Shown: positions 46,874-58,962, counted from the first letter of the stretch. The stretch is DNA of 64,000 nt from Fennellomyces sp. T-0311 (GCA_025266875.1 JALLLT010000011.1:930001-994000); one strand, 5' to 3'. The notes: generated from the letters alone by a model not told the origin. Translations and numbers: made by a program.

Positions 46874-48319
46874 ATGGTAAGGCAGAGATCCGGCTCTCAT
46901 CTACATTATTACGCGTCGCCATGTGATAATTAATATACAATCTAACTTGCGTAGGAACGGTCGCCGTCTAGAGAACGCTCACCTGCTCCCGCCGAGCCGT
47001 CTGGTGACAACAACCGCTCACGCTCTCGCTCACCGTCTCGCTCTCGTTCTCGCTCATACAGCAGGAGCCCATCACCTCAACGTGAACGTTACAGCCGCTC
47101 CCGCTCGCGTTCGCGAACACCTGTGTCACGCTCTCGCAGTCGCAGTCGATCATCGTCGCGCTCTTACCGTCGCCGTCGATCGCCTTCTGCCTCCCGATCG
47201 AGAAGCCGTGATCGCAGAAGAAGATACAGACGAAGGTAAGATCCTCGGTTTTCTTTTTCATTCTGTCTTTTCAATTGTATCCGTTCCTTTCTTTCCGTTT
47301 CTTTAATTACACATGCGAGAGAAACCCCCTTTGGACACATTTTTTTCTCAATCGTTTTGTTGACCGTGCTCTGGGCTTTTTATAAAGCATTGGCAAGAGC
47401 TGGGATAAAGGGAGTAAATAAGAAAACAAGATAGCAAGAGAGACGCGCAAGATGTTACCCTCCTTCCCCCAAGTCCTTCAAGATTTTTATGTTTTTAAAA
47501 TGCAAGATTCTGACCGACCTCGTAAAACAGCCCTTCGCCACGTCGTGGCAGGTACAGCCGCTCCCCACCGCGCCGCCGCTTCTCCTCACGCTCGGTCGAA
47601 CAACGCAAAAGGTACGTTGCGGAGCAACACATCACCAACAGCAACGCTGACCGTTGTCATGTTAGTCGTAAGGAAAAGGAATTCCATGGCACGAGGGTAA
47701 GCTAAACAGATGGTCCATGGCATGCATGCTGCTAACGCTTTGTTTTGCCCAGGATGCACCTGAAACATCCAACATCATTGGTGTGTTCGGTTTGAACTTG
47801 CGAACGCGTGAACCGGATTTGGAGGAGATCTTTTCGCAGTACGGACAATTGGAACGAGTGACAGTTGTGTACGATCATCGAGTAAGTTTTTCTCACGCGC
47901 ATGCTATGTATATACACTTACACACCAATCACAGCACAAACGCTCTCGAGGTTTTGGTTTTGTCTATTTTACAAATCAAGAAGACGCAGCTCGCGCACGA
48001 GAAGCGACCAACGGCATGGTAAATGCTCTACTTGTTTCTTTCAGTTTGGGGTGGCGCTGACTGTTTACTGGTCCTACAGGAAATTGACAATCGCCCTGTC
48101 CGCGTCGACTACTCTGTCACGCATCGCCCTCACACGCCTACACCTGGTGAGTACATGGGCGAAAAGCGCGGGGGTGGTGGTGGTGGTAGCGGCAGTGGTG
48201 GTGGCCGCTACTATCGAGACCGCCGATATCGACGCCGCAGCCGGTCTCGATCCCCTTACTATCGCAGAAGACGCGGTTCTTACCGATCGAGAAGCCGCAG
48301 CCGCTCTTGGTCTCGCTAA
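46874..48319 (+). CDS. Transformer-2-like SR splicing regulator
   Basis: Seven coding exons are inferred: 46874-46876, 46955-47235, 47531-47611, 47666-47696, 47753-47881, 47935-48018 and 48080-48319, giving 849 bases and 282 residues. The N-terminal half is an RS domain of repeated Arg-Ser. A single RRM follows ([21 protein letters not shown] for RNP2, RGFGFVYF for RNP1). The linker [19 protein letters not shown] after it is the Tra2 signature. A Gly-rich hinge and a second RS domain end the protein. Tra2 binds GAA-rich exonic enhancers and promotes inclusion. The first coding exon is just the ATG, followed by a 78-base intron; the nearest alternative start would lack the RS context. Confidence 0.88.
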
Positions 48320-50254
48320 TTCGTTCAGCTGCACAGCAATCGCTTTTTCTTTTTTTTTCTCTCTCTCTCTTACGAATTTCATAAAAACCAAGCCAAAAAA
48401 AATGTTTATTGATATCAGAAGATTGTGTGCACATGCAGATCCGCCATAATAAACCCTCGTCGCTCCATGCCCTTCCCCACCATGCCGTTGAAGATGTAAC
48501 TGTGTCAGACCCATCTAATACATTTCGACAGCTACGCTCACCATGAACCTCATTTCGGCGACTAAAATAGCGTAAATGTTTGTTCACATGTGATCATCGG
48601 CCATGACTTGAAATAATATAGATCATGAGAGTACCTCGATTCCCTCGACAAAAAATGAAGCTTGAAAGAAGCTAACTTGCCTCCACTTGCCAACCAGTAA
48701 AATTTGAACACCCAGCTCCAGTTCTTTAAAGTGCTTTCGATCAGTACTATTAGACCGGTCTGAACAACATGTCTCTGTGAAGAGAGACGTTTTACATCGT
48801 CTTCTTGTCGATATAGTGCCAATTGGAAGCTTATACGATGTTTATAATATTATCTTTAGCAGGATATCATCACTTTATTAGCCATCACTCAGCACGGATA
48901 GGGTTTGATTAAGTTGTTTTTTTTAGGGGAGTCACCCCGCGCACAGAAAAACCGGCCCAGGTGGTATATATGGGGCCGAGGGAGTTTGTTTTTTAGAAGA
49001 TTACCGCAGGGGAGCTTTTCAAAAAAAAACCTTCAATCGCTCTTTTTTATCACCTATAGCGTTCATATATGTATATTGATAAAATATATAAGGTCGATAA
49101 TGTTATTCTATCAACTTGCATTCAGGTGTGCTGTTATATCACTACGTCTTACTGCATAGATCCCTGATTTGACTGCAGCCATAACTGATAATATGGGCAC
49201 CTAGATCGTTGATTTTACCCAGGACATTAGACTCATCCATTTGAGCGGTTTAGAGTCTCGGATGCCCAAGAACATATGTGACATGACTTTTGATGCCAGC
49301 CTGTTGTAGGCTTTGGATCAATTGTTAGAGATGTTACCACTACGGGTTTTAAATCGTGGCAAAACAACGGGATATCTTAAAATTATCTTTAAGTGCGGCA
49401 AAGCTTCACAACGCTACGGCAAATCTTCTCTAGTATTTTAGCGATAAACTTGTTGATTCTTAATCCAGGAGAGTTTTACATCGATTGTACATATATATAT
49501 GTCCATCCGAATCTTACTGCGTGCTAATAAAGCTATATGTGGTCACTACGGGAAATCTTCAGAAACCTGTGGCATATCTACTCTGGTCGGAGGACTTAAC
49601 GTGAAAAATTAGACTCGTTTTCCTTTACTCTTCACACCCATCCACGGCTTCCTCCCGAACTGACCACGGCACTGGCCAAGGGCCAGGCCGCAAAAATAAA
49701 CCTATTGATAGACATGTTGGCAGCCCCACCAACTTTCCCTTTTTTCCTTTCTCTCTCTCTCTCTCTCCCTCTTGTATTATCATATCATATATATTATCAT
49801 TATCAGTATTAAAAAAGATGTACAAAAACCAAAAACAATAAATAATATAAAAACCCGAAACCCACAAGTACCTCAAACACCCACAATTACCCGATAGAGT
49901 AGCCCAGTAGCCAGAATCTTCTTTGCTGCGGCACTCTACATCTCAATTACTGCGGCAGCTGCGCCACCACTAGCCAGCAATTAGCCTGCATTAACAACAC
50001 CAATCACCTTTACCCCCACTGCTGCGGCAACTACACCATCATCAATTGGTTACCGTACGCACCTATCACAGCTAGAATAGCTAGTGCTGCGCCATTGTAT
50101 CGAAAGATATAAATAAGAAGTGCTTTTCATTAAATAAACATTGGTCAATTGATTACATTTATCAACACCCCAACCTAAATACTTCATAGTTATCACTGTT
50201 GTTTAGTGTCCTGCAATTAGGATTACTGTTTATCGATCAAGCAATAAAGACAAT
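48320..50254. other. 1.9 kb without a supported gene
   Basis: Low-complexity and AT-rich sequence, with a (CT)n microsatellite at about 49750-49770 and a short CT run just downstream of Tra2 (about 48359-48370). No gene is supported. It may contain decayed element sequence belonging to the fragment that follows. Confidence 0.4.
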
Positions 50255-51126
50255 TTGCTTTACTACCCATTTTCTATTTTCAATCCTCAATCCTCTTTAG
50301 GATCCCTTTATACAAACGTCCGTAACAAACGATATTGTTGCTGGTGCTCACTATATTTTGGTGTACTCAACTACCAATTTACACAACAACCGACTACTGT
50401 ACACCTGACTCAAAACGGCGCCAACACTATCAATCTACCTCGCCTATCTTACACTAAGATAGTCCAAAAGCACCGCGAATCGCTGATGCATATCGAAGTG
50501 GAATCATATCTCTCTCCTGACGATACAGACGCGCACAAAACCACCAGAATTTTGACATCGAACCTATGGCGTGTTGGCGGCTCTCCAGCATCAGATCACA
50601 GCATCTTCTTTGACTTGAGCAGTCGTTCCGAACACCTACAAAAATTGGTGAATTTGCCGCGCAGTCGTATCCATGTAACACTGGGGGCTCCATCGAACGA
50701 GAAGGGCCTCGAGCCATTCTCCAGCTGTTCTTTGAAGAGCCATCCGAGCTTGAGACCGCCTTGCAAAAAGGGTTGGTTTTCAAGAACAACGTCGTCATCA
50801 AGCCTTGTCGTGCTTTAACTGACGACACTCAGCTCATGAACGTCCGTATCTCTCGTCTCCCTTTTATGAATGAGAAGAAGCTGAAGGCTGGTATCATCGA
50901 AAGTTTCAGTCTCTATGGTTGTGTTCTCGATTGTGGTGTGTATAAGCACGCCGAATAGGGTCTCTTCATGGGAAACGGATTTGTCATCCTCGACCGCCAA
51001 CCCATCCCCAATGAACAACTCTATAGTGACATGGATCATATCATCTCTTGGTCTACGACATCCTGTAACAGTGCAGACCACAGTATACTTTCAATCGTGT
51101 ACGTTGCTGCGAGTCGGACAATGTAA
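50255..51126 (+). pseudogene. Broken coding region, possibly retrotransposon ORF1-like
   Basis: A long frame from about 50255 reads LRRLSY-free but coherent polar sequence such as DAHKTTRILTSNLWRVGGSP and SDHSIFFDLSSRSEHLQKL. Near 50695 the frame slips and the sequence continues in another frame as REGPRAILQLFFEEPSELE, then GLVFKNNVVIKPCRAL. A TAG at 50956-50958 interrupts it, after which GNGFVILDRQPIPNEQ still looks coding. The three pieces form one ancestral protein of about 290 residues. I do not recognise the family with certainty; the context among mobile elements suggests an ORF1 of a retroelement. No polymerase is adjacent. Confidence 0.45.
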
Positions 51127-51905
51127 ACAATAACCCGAAGGTGGAACCGTTATATGAGAGTATAAACGATAAGGATTCCTGTATCCAGGAACCCTGCTTT
51201 ATATATACATCAGATATTAGGGGGTAATAGCTAAGGCGTCTATGATCTACAATCTACGAATTCCATCTAAGCTATATGTAATCCTAATATCCTTATCCAA
51301 CCATGCGCCATATGGGTTGTCGCATGCTACGTCTATCAATATGGTATATGGATACTGCATGGCGATCAACCGGGTTGCAGGTTGGATAACGTCTGCAATG
51401 GTCACACCATTACAGTGGATCAGCAAAATGGGCGAAGAAAATAAAAGAATAAAGATGACTTGAAAAATGCCTTTATTGTCTACAATAATGGGGAATATTT
51501 ATATGTTTTTCTACTAGTTGGTTATACTAAATATGTGATAGAGATATATGCGTTCAACAGGAAAAGAGCTACGTTTTACATTGACCAGAGACTACGTCTC
51601 GAAGAGATCGTGTCTATACAAGAAGCAACTACGTGTTCACGGTGGTACAGACCAAAAAAGGAATGCCTGCCATTTCTGGCTACGACACCATTGTCGTAGC
51701 CGTTTTCAGTGAACTCCTACATACAGTCGTTCTAGTTCCAAACGATAAAATTTTCTGAGGATTTGGGAAACCATGTGGGAAACGCTCGTTATTGGATGGC
51801 AGAATAATCAACCGAGTGAAGGTCGCACAAACTAAAGGGCAAAAAAGTCCAACAGAACCAAAAATAGAAAGTCTCGTTCAAAAAGAATCCTTCATGTCAA
51901 GTTTT
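51127..51905. other. About 780 bases without a supported gene
   Basis: The fragment above ends here and the next gene ends at 51906 on the minus strand. An 11-12 base hairpin of TGGCTACGACACC type lies near 51680-51702, possibly part of an element end. Nothing else is claimed. Confidence 0.35.
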
Positions 51906-53240
51906 TTATTGTTCCAAAGAGTAATCAGCAAAATTCTTAATACATTCATCCACCCAAGACTGGCAATCGTTTTGACTGACCGATTCGACAGCCTCCGTCA
52001 TCCTCATAGCCAGGTTATCATTGACTCCAAGTGGGGTTCTTTTGATGCTTGCCTTCACCTTCTCCCAAAAGGGACGGCTGGGATTGAAGAGGGACGATTT
52101 TAAGGGAATAAGAAGAACCCTGTGCTTGGCCTTCTTGATTGTGCCGATGACTTTCTGGTCTCTGCTGTCAGAGGGATCTTCCAAGATGAAGTAGAGATTG
52201 AGCTGCTGCTGTTCCTTAAGGATCTGGATCACACTGTTAACAAAATACCAAAAATGGTCCGCTCGTGTGCCTTGAGCAGATCCTTGTCTCTCGAGATTCG
52301 GCAGCTTCTTCATGTTTGAAGTTGGGATCGCATCCTGGGAAAACGCCAAAACGCCATCGGCATTCATACACACGAAATTCTGCAATTGAATGCAAGCGTT
52401 CTTTTGCTTTTTTGGTCTTGTCTTCGCAACCTGGAGATTGGTTCTGGACAGCTTGCACCCGTCGAAAAAGATACACTTGCCATAATCAACCTTGTTTCCC
52501 AGCAAGGCACTCACATACTCCTTCTGTGCAGCATCGACAATCTCCTTCTCAGCTTGGAATATCAAAGGTTCATCAGCGATATGGATGTTGAACGTGAGGT
52601 TTTGCTTTAGGTAGGGCTGAACAGCTTTATTGGTCACTTGCTGGTCTATACAATTGTGGATTGTCAATATTTATCGATCCACTGGGATATTTTGATAATC
52701 ACCTGGATATCCTCGGCCTAAAGCATCGACTACTTCTTTCAAAACGATTTGAGGGCCACAAATTTCAACTTATCAACCCCGCAAGTCCTCACAAGTCTCG
52801 CCACGTCCAGCAGGTCTTCAAAATTTAGGGTGATTATGCCCTACATATTCTGCAAGAAAGGATTTCTGTTCACGTGAAAGCTCGACAGATGATACTTCTG
52901 CACGTGGCTTCCAACCAGGCGTGACGTTTGGATTGGCTTGCAGTATATCACGATATCTATAGGCTGATGACGAGGAAAGCCTATAGTCTTCCAATGCTTG
53001 ATGGACGGTTACCCCGTTATACTTGATCGCATCAGTGAACTTTCCAATACGGGCAGAGTTGTGTCCGATACTAGTTTTTAGAGTCCACACATACTCAGGA
53101 ACATCATCTTGTGACATTGCTTCAGACTCGTTGGATTCATTTTCGGTAGCAGGGCTCTCAGACATGACTGCATCCATACCAGTTGGGCATTCGCGGTAGT
53201 AGTACTTTCCAGCCTCGTAGTAGAAAAAGTTGCGTTGCAT
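51906..53240 (-). pseudogene. IS630/Tc1-mariner-like DDE protein with altered catalytic residues
   Basis: The N-terminal exon 53240-52818 starts at a true ATG and includes a helix-turn-helix (GVTVHQALEDYRLSSSSAYRYRDIL). The last exon 52645-51906 carries the catalytic-like domain. The intervening stretch holds in-frame stops and probably one or two introns, with KEVVDALGRGYP just before the last junction. Compared with the intact relative at 59.2-60.4 kb, the first block reads FFDGCK (Asp kept), the second LEDPSDS (expected IxDNAP) and the third FNPSRPFWEKVK (expected LNPIENFFSKVK), so the final Glu is Arg. It cannot have the normal D-D-E triad. I mark it pseudogene because of the unclear middle part; a non-catalytic protein is the alternative. 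Confidence 0.5.
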
Positions 53241-53320
53241 ATTTTACGCTAAAGTAGTTAAAAGGAAATGCTTCAAAGAGACACCTTATATATAAAATTT
53301 ATGTGACACAGGTGACCTTT

Positions 53321-53773
53321 TTATTGTAACTGTGGTCTAATTATCTCGTCGAAAAACTGGTGAACGTCTGGATCTGTACGAGCTGAACGGACTTTTGGCT
53401 TTCTCGGCCGGAAAACCTTTGGAACTGGTGGGTACCCATGATTTTTCACCAGGTCATGCAGCAAACCACTGAGCGCCTTTTGCTTTATACTGGATTGAGC
53501 TGCTGCCACTGGAATCCCGATCTTTTCAACATACACCAGTTCCAGGGCCGTCTTTACCTTCACTGCATCATACGAATTGTAAGTGCCTCTCTTCTGGCGT
53601 GACACCTTAACCTTCTTGGTGCTGATAGGACGAGCTGCTCTACCAAGGGCCATACTACCAATACGTTTGGTCATTTCAGCATCCACGTCAGGCATTGGTT
53701 GATCTTGACACTCTTGGTTGGCATCTTCATCCTGGGTAGGCTGCTCTCCCAGTGGGAGCTCTTGAAGGGGCAT
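53321..53773 (-). CDS. Helix-turn-helix-like ORF adjacent to the DDE-like gene
   Basis: The frame from ATG 53773 to 53321 gives 150 residues: an acidic leader (QPTQDEDANQE), a basic patch (TKKVKVSRQKRG) and a helical part (YDAVKVKTALELVYVEKIG ... IPVAAAQSSIKQKAL) that resembles the N-terminal DNA-binding part of Tc1/mariner-type transposases. It ends 80 bases before the ATG of the next gene. It may be the N-terminal remnant of a second transposase or a small accessory protein. A further upstream exon (ATG, Ile, Lys, then a GTGAGT donor near 53815) is possible. Confidence 0.4.
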   Translation of the reverse strand: MPLQELPLGEQPTQDEDANQECQDQPMPDVDAEMTKRIGSMALGRAARPISTKKVKVSRQKRGTYNSYDAVKVKTALELVYVEKIGIPVAAAQSSIKQKALSGLLHDLVKNHGYPPVPKVFRPRKPKVRSARTDPDVHQFFDEIIRPQLQ

Positions 53774-53835
53774 GTCAACTTGCTTTTTAAATGAAATGGC
53801 GCTGAAAAAACTCACCTTGATCATCGGAAAAACTG

Positions 53836-53945
53836 TCAACCCTCCTCAACCCTTCTCAACCCTGTCAACCCCAATTCACGGACCCCCCCACCTTCAAATG
53901 TGCTCTCAACATTGAGCGGGTTTATAAACCCTTCTCAACGTTCAG
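53836..53945. repeat. CAACCCT-type tandem repeats and an imperfect palindrome
   Basis: Repeats of TCAACCC (three to four copies) run from about 53838 to 53872. An inverted repeat centred on GGGTTTATAAACCC (53918-53931) extends outward to matching CTCAACAT/AACGTT-type arms over about 40 bases. Such structures are typical of element ends; no partner was found. Confidence 0.5.
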
Positions 53946-54156
53946 TCAACGCACCACAACGTTGTAGCGTATTTATAAATCATGTAAATGTTAGGAAGAT
54001 TATTTAGCTGGAGAGCCTTCACGTGAGCCAAGTCAATTATATAGTGTATACACATTCTTTCCAACCCATTCACAGTACTATATATATACTGTATACGATA
54101 TTTTCTTTCAAAATATGGACGGTTTATTCGTTTGGACATACAAACAGCTATTTACT

Positions 54157-55708
54157 CTAGTTCATGCGTCTTCTTTTGACAGGCTTTGCCTGAGTGCGGA
54201 CGATATCCGCCTCAGGCGCTTCAGGAGCCATGGAATATGGCTGGTGGGCTTGCAACTCTTCTTGACGTATAACGCCAGCAAAAAGCTCGGCAACACTACG
54301 TTCTGCATTGCTAGCTTTTAAGTTTGCATGTTCGATGTGCTCGTACACCCATTTCTGAACTGGTAGCCAGGAAATGTACTTGCCGAGCTCACCAGTGCTG
54401 CTAAGCATGTCACGGTAAGCCCTATCCCAGAAGGAGTCCCACTTGAATTCGTCTTTCTGGACAGTACGCTTGCCCTTGGTACCGCCAGAATCCTCATTCA
54501 CAGCATTGCCAGGCCCACCAGCTGCATCATCGGTGACCTTCTCACCTTCCTGCTTCTCCATATCGCTGATTTTCTTGCCCAACCAATACACAATCTATAT
54601 ACGAATATATAAGCATAAGTACTCACTTTAGCATTGGTGTAATTACCATCAGTGTAATGAGCGCGGCGCACTCCTTGGATATGAGGCGGGGGCAAGGATT
54701 CAGCTTCTTGATCCCGCGACCACAGACAAGCACACTGACGATACAGTCGATGATGCACCGCGAGTAGAGGTACTTTCCATCGAGCTTGTAGTTCTTGCGG
54801 GCAAATCTATGAATGATACATATGAAAATAACATAAGTTTTGTAATTTACAAGAAAATTGATGCAGTAACACAATACCGATGGACTTCTATCATGTATCG
54901 ATAGATCTCGATCCGAGAGCTTACTTCCGCAGGAAAATCACAACCGGGGAAAGTATAGCCAGTCAGCCAGTTGTTAATAGCACTGTGAAGCTGTGTACGT
55001 TGGATGGAGATCATCCTGAAATACTACAAATAAGAGATTTGAATGTTATGTTCAATATAGCATGATACCATTCTGCTCTATGCTTACATGGGCATCGAGC
55101 GTTGGACTAACTGGCCTGTCTGGTTCAAACGTGCCACCGAAAATCAGCTGGAGCTGTTTCTTACATGACAGACTTGCGTCTGCCACGTTTGGAAAGGCAT
55201 TTTCCAAGGCTATATAGCGTGCAGCGCCTTTCACCAGAGTTGGCTATTGAGGAGAGCCTACCTCAATATTATAATGAGGCGGAAGTGGGGCCGTAACAGC
55301 ACTTGATAGTGAAGAAGTATGTAAATATGCAAAATGCAGGGGACTGATATATTGCTTACCTTGATTGCGAAAGCTGTTGCAAACGCTGAGGAACATTTTT
55401 GATGCGAGCAATCTTTGTCGCTGCACCTTCATCCTCGAACTCAGATTCATCCAAAGATTCTTCCTACAAGTGATATATGACTAAAGATGTGCTTCTCTTC
55501 AGAAGTTGCTATACCTCTTCATTCCATGGACGCTTGAAAGATGGACTCAGATTCGGCATTTGGACGCTAAGAAAAGGACGTCGCCAAAACGGATTAAACG
55601 ACGGCTATATCACCCACCACTGTAAAGAACAAACTGATATACAACTTACATAGAGCCATTCTGCCCAGCATTCGAAGCAAGGACTCTTCTGCCTTGTTGT
55701 TGGCTCAT
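54157..55708 (-). CDS. Unidentified multi-exon gene in the mobile-element region
   Basis: Several coding exons are readable on the minus strand from ATG 55708 to the stop at 54157: an acidic N-terminus (SLDESEFEDEGAATKIARI), a middle part (FGGTFEPDRPVSPTLDAH), a segment with LTGYTFPGCDFPAEVSSRIE, then KLDGKYLYSRCIIDCIVS. The last exon, 54594-54157, has WLGKKISDMEK and KYISWLPVQKWVYEHIEHANL and ends in a basic tail (KPVKRRRMN), possibly a nuclear signal. About seven GT..AG junctions are needed; around 54650-54800 two frames are open and the choice is unclear. I do not recognise the family. Its position between transposon genes suggests a transposon-borne accessory gene, but it could be host. 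Confidence 0.4.
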
Positions 55709-55743
55709 ACTTTCGTCCTCGTTTTCCGAATCTATAAAAGATA

Positions 55744-55825
55744 CAGTGGAACCCCGCTTTTTGCACATGCGGGTTTACGCTCAAATTATGTGTAAAAAGC
55801 GGGGGTGTGCAAAAAGCGAGGTTGT
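55744..55825. repeat. Isolated pogo-like terminal repeat (TA-CAGTGGAACCCCG) with hairpin
   Basis: The sequence after a TA dinucleotide begins CAGTGGAACCCCGCTTTTTG, of the kind that ends pogo/Tigger elements. A 13-base inverted pair (CGCTTTTTGCACA at 55755-55767 and its complement at 55806-55818) could form a hairpin. No second end was seen within the window. Confidence 0.5.
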
Positions 55826-57332
55826 TATACGAAGGGAAATATAATATCCGCTAGTTAGTGTCAGCCAATAATATGTAGTAGAGCGCAAAATTGATGATAG
55901 TATTGTCGTATCCTACACCTTTCCACAGAGAATGCCTTCTTGTTTCAGTCTCAGACACATCCATTCTATTCATTCTTTCGACGGCACCAACCGTACGTCA
56001 TCCATTGGTCCAGTTTCTGCCAACATCTGTCCGAAACCACTTTGATCTAGATTAGGACATCAAAGGACTCATCGAGTTTACCTAAAACATGGATAAGTTA
56101 CTTAACAGGACGCTCGTCCTATATCGCCGCCTAAACATGGGTTCAGAACATCACCAAGAAGTGTTCATCCCGACCGCTTCAACAATATAAATATCTGAGT
56201 AGTTTGTCATCAATAAAATGATCTTTAATTTGGTCTCGCGCTTTCACGTCTGATCTTATTTGAGAATATCACAAGTATATAAGCTCAAATAACTTAGCAA
56301 GCGTTCCTCCTTTTCTTATTCCTTTTATTTAACATGCCACTAAAAGAAAAGCCTAGAATTGAGGAAAAACATAAGGAAACCATCATTTCATGCTTTTCTG
56401 AAAGAGAATGAGCCAACATATCAATTAAGATTATTGACGTTATCAATTAAGCCTATATACAGGATTTTGCGTTTGATACCGCTGAAGGAAGTACAACATT
56501 TACGCTTTCGGTAACAGAAGTCTTCGTATTCAGGAGTAGTACATTACGTTTTTGGAGCATTATTCTTATGTATTCAGGAAACGTTTTTCGTACATAGGAA
56601 GATAAGAATTTAGTATACGGGAAATAATTTTTCGTGCCTGAAATCGCGTACGGGAAGGCAATTTTTTGGGTTAGACAACGCTTGTTTTTCGCTACTGGGA
56701 GTAAGCTTTTTATGTGGAGAGGGAAATTTTTATCCGTGAATGGATCTCCTGCTTTTTCGCCATTGCCAATTCTTTCTTCGCAATGGCCAACATTTTTTTT
56801 CGTTAATGAGCATATAGCTTTTTCGTCATCGTCATTTTTTTTTCGCAATCGGCCATGTTTTTTTTTGTTGATGAGCATATCGCTTTTTCGTGACTGAGGA
56901 TGACCATTTCATCATGGAGAAGAATATATACGTTACCAGGCAACTGGATTATTCGAAGCTGGAAACGCAGTAACTGCCTAAGGTGTCTATGATGACACAA
57001 AGGAGAACCCTGTCACTATAATTATCTTCCAAAATACGGAACGTCTGCCGTTTGATGATAGAACAGCGAGATCGGTGAAATAGTATTGAGCATACTATAA
57101 GCAATCACAGTAGCAATTAGCTAACGATAAAGTTGCTACAAAAGTAGTTGAAATATACAGTAGTGCTCTTACACCCTTTGCCAACTCGGGATTAAATCCG
57201 CAAGAATGTACGACAGATGGGTCACTTTACTAGGAAAGGATTGTTGTGCTACTTCTTTTACAACTATCATCGAGTTACATTTAAATATAGTATCGAGGTA
57301 TCTCCTTTTTTGATCCTCCTCTTCCGCAAAGA
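55826..57332. other. 1.5 kb AT-rich region with a local duplication
   Basis: No gene is supported. At about 56766-56835 and 56836-56900 there are two imperfect copies of a roughly 65-base unit containing GAGCATATAGCTTTTTCGT or GAGCATATCGCTTTTTCGT. These create an apparently long open frame on the minus strand (56453-56878), which I consider non-coding. Confidence 0.4.
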
Positions 57333-58962
57333 ATGTCAACTGAACGTTCTAAGCGCACTTACTCATCTCCTTCGCCCTCGTCTTCGACCTCTGCATCTGA
57401 TGTAGACATGGACAATTCGCACCAGGACAAACGTCCTCGTATTGATTGTGATTCAGGGTCAAGCTCAGAGCATGATGCCATTGCGGGCCTTGTCAGCCTA
57501 AGGAACTCTGGTAATCAGCAAGAGGTCAGCAATCTTGTGAACAGTTTTAATGGGTTCGGAATGAATGAAGGTACTACACATAGTGACGTATGAGCAACAG
57601 TAATATATTTCATATTAAGTATTGCATCCATATTCTTAAAAGGCGATCAGCCTACAAATACAACCGATGTACTTCTCACAAGCAATCAAGCGAGTAACTC
57701 GTCATCTGGTATGTTAGAAGGTTTACATAAACAATTATCTTATTTAGGCGAGTTTTATAGTTCTTTCTGCGCAGAATAGAATAGATAACGATGGTGACGA
57801 AGTCATGCAAGATCCTGACGTCCAGGTCCCTATTTCAATGCAAGCTCCTTGTGATACCAATGATAACAGCCAGAGATCTGCCAGGAAAGAGAAGAAAGGG
57901 AAGAGGGCGCCATATGATCCGCCATCAGATTCTTCAATCATGAATGGTTTGAAAGACATGCTTCGTGGCAAGACCAAGACACAAGCTGCCAAAGATAATT
58001 TTATGAAGGTGAACACGTTCTGTGGTAGAATCCAAAAATATGAAGAGAGAGGCACTTTGAAGAAGAAGAAGATGGGTCCGCCTAAGAAGAATGTGGATTT
58101 TACAACTGCTATGCATAATCATATTTGCAAGTATGTCGACACTTATAGTGTTGTATCGCATGAGGAAATTTTCGCAAACTTCACCGAGAAGTTTGGAGAT
58201 GCCCATATTCCACGGCACAAAGTGAAAAAGTATGTTCGAGACCACTTCCGAATCACTCCCCGCCGCCATGAAACGTTTCCAAAGCCAGAGGACGACGTGA
58301 CAATGGTTACAGATGCAGATGCTGTTGATAGATTCATGCACATGCTCTATCAGCATAGTGTTAAACCGAAGCGCTGTGTTTTTGTTGGTGAAGCAGGATA
58401 TGACGTGGATCCTACCCGCCAATATCGAGACGAAGAAAAGAACCAGTACCGGAAGAACAAAGCCGCAGCTGAACACAAGGAATTCAAGTCACATGGGAAC
58501 AAGAAAGAGAAGCCTGTTTCCACAAAGATGGCTTATCTTGTTGCTCTCTCTCGCAGCAAGGTACTCCATCAAAACTACAAGATAGGCGCCAAGACAAATG
58601 AAGACGACGTTCGGAAGTTCGTACGAAAGCTTTTGTCGGTAATGGAAGGAAAAGGAATGCAGCGCTACAGTATCATTTTCGACGACGTACCTGCGGAAGC
58701 AAAGGAAATGATAACTGATCTAGTCGAAGTAACCAGCCACAAGACATTCTTTTTACCGCGCCACCAGTACTCATTGAATCCTGTTGATATGCTTTTTGAT
58801 GAAGCTGAACTTCGCTGCAAGCGAAACAAGTCAGATTACACTGACCGGGAGGATGCCATCTTTGTTCGCATGGAAAAAACAATTGCAAGCATTCTGACTG
58901 GCGATATCAAAGCATGCATTGTTTTCCGCTTTATGTGTAGTTGCCATAGTTATAACATTTAA
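57333..58962 (+). CDS. DDE-superfamily protein with altered catalytic triad
   Basis: Three exons (57333-57570, 57643-57708, 57785-58962) sum to 1482 bases, 493 residues, fully open. The N-terminal 150 residues are Ser/Asp-rich and disordered, followed by a basic patch (KKGKRAPYDPPSD). A possible helix-turn-helix region then appears (KTKTQAAKDNFMKVNTFCGRI). The C-terminal half has the layout of an IS630/Tc1-mariner catalytic domain: CVFVGEAGYDVD, then YSIIFDDVP, then LPRHQYSLNPVDMLFDEAELRCK. Where the intact relative has VDEA, this has VGEA, and NPIEN has become NPVDM. The first Asp is thus Gly and the last Glu is Asp. A short downstream exon (EWLHDVENEQK, ending 59119) may belong to it. Open frame without the catalytic set suggests either a domesticated protein or an accessory factor. 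Confidence 0.6.

Noticed and set aside
56453..56878. 141-codon minus-strand frame near 56.5 kb
   Set aside because: It is produced by a locally duplicated AT-rich unit that lacks stops on this strand.
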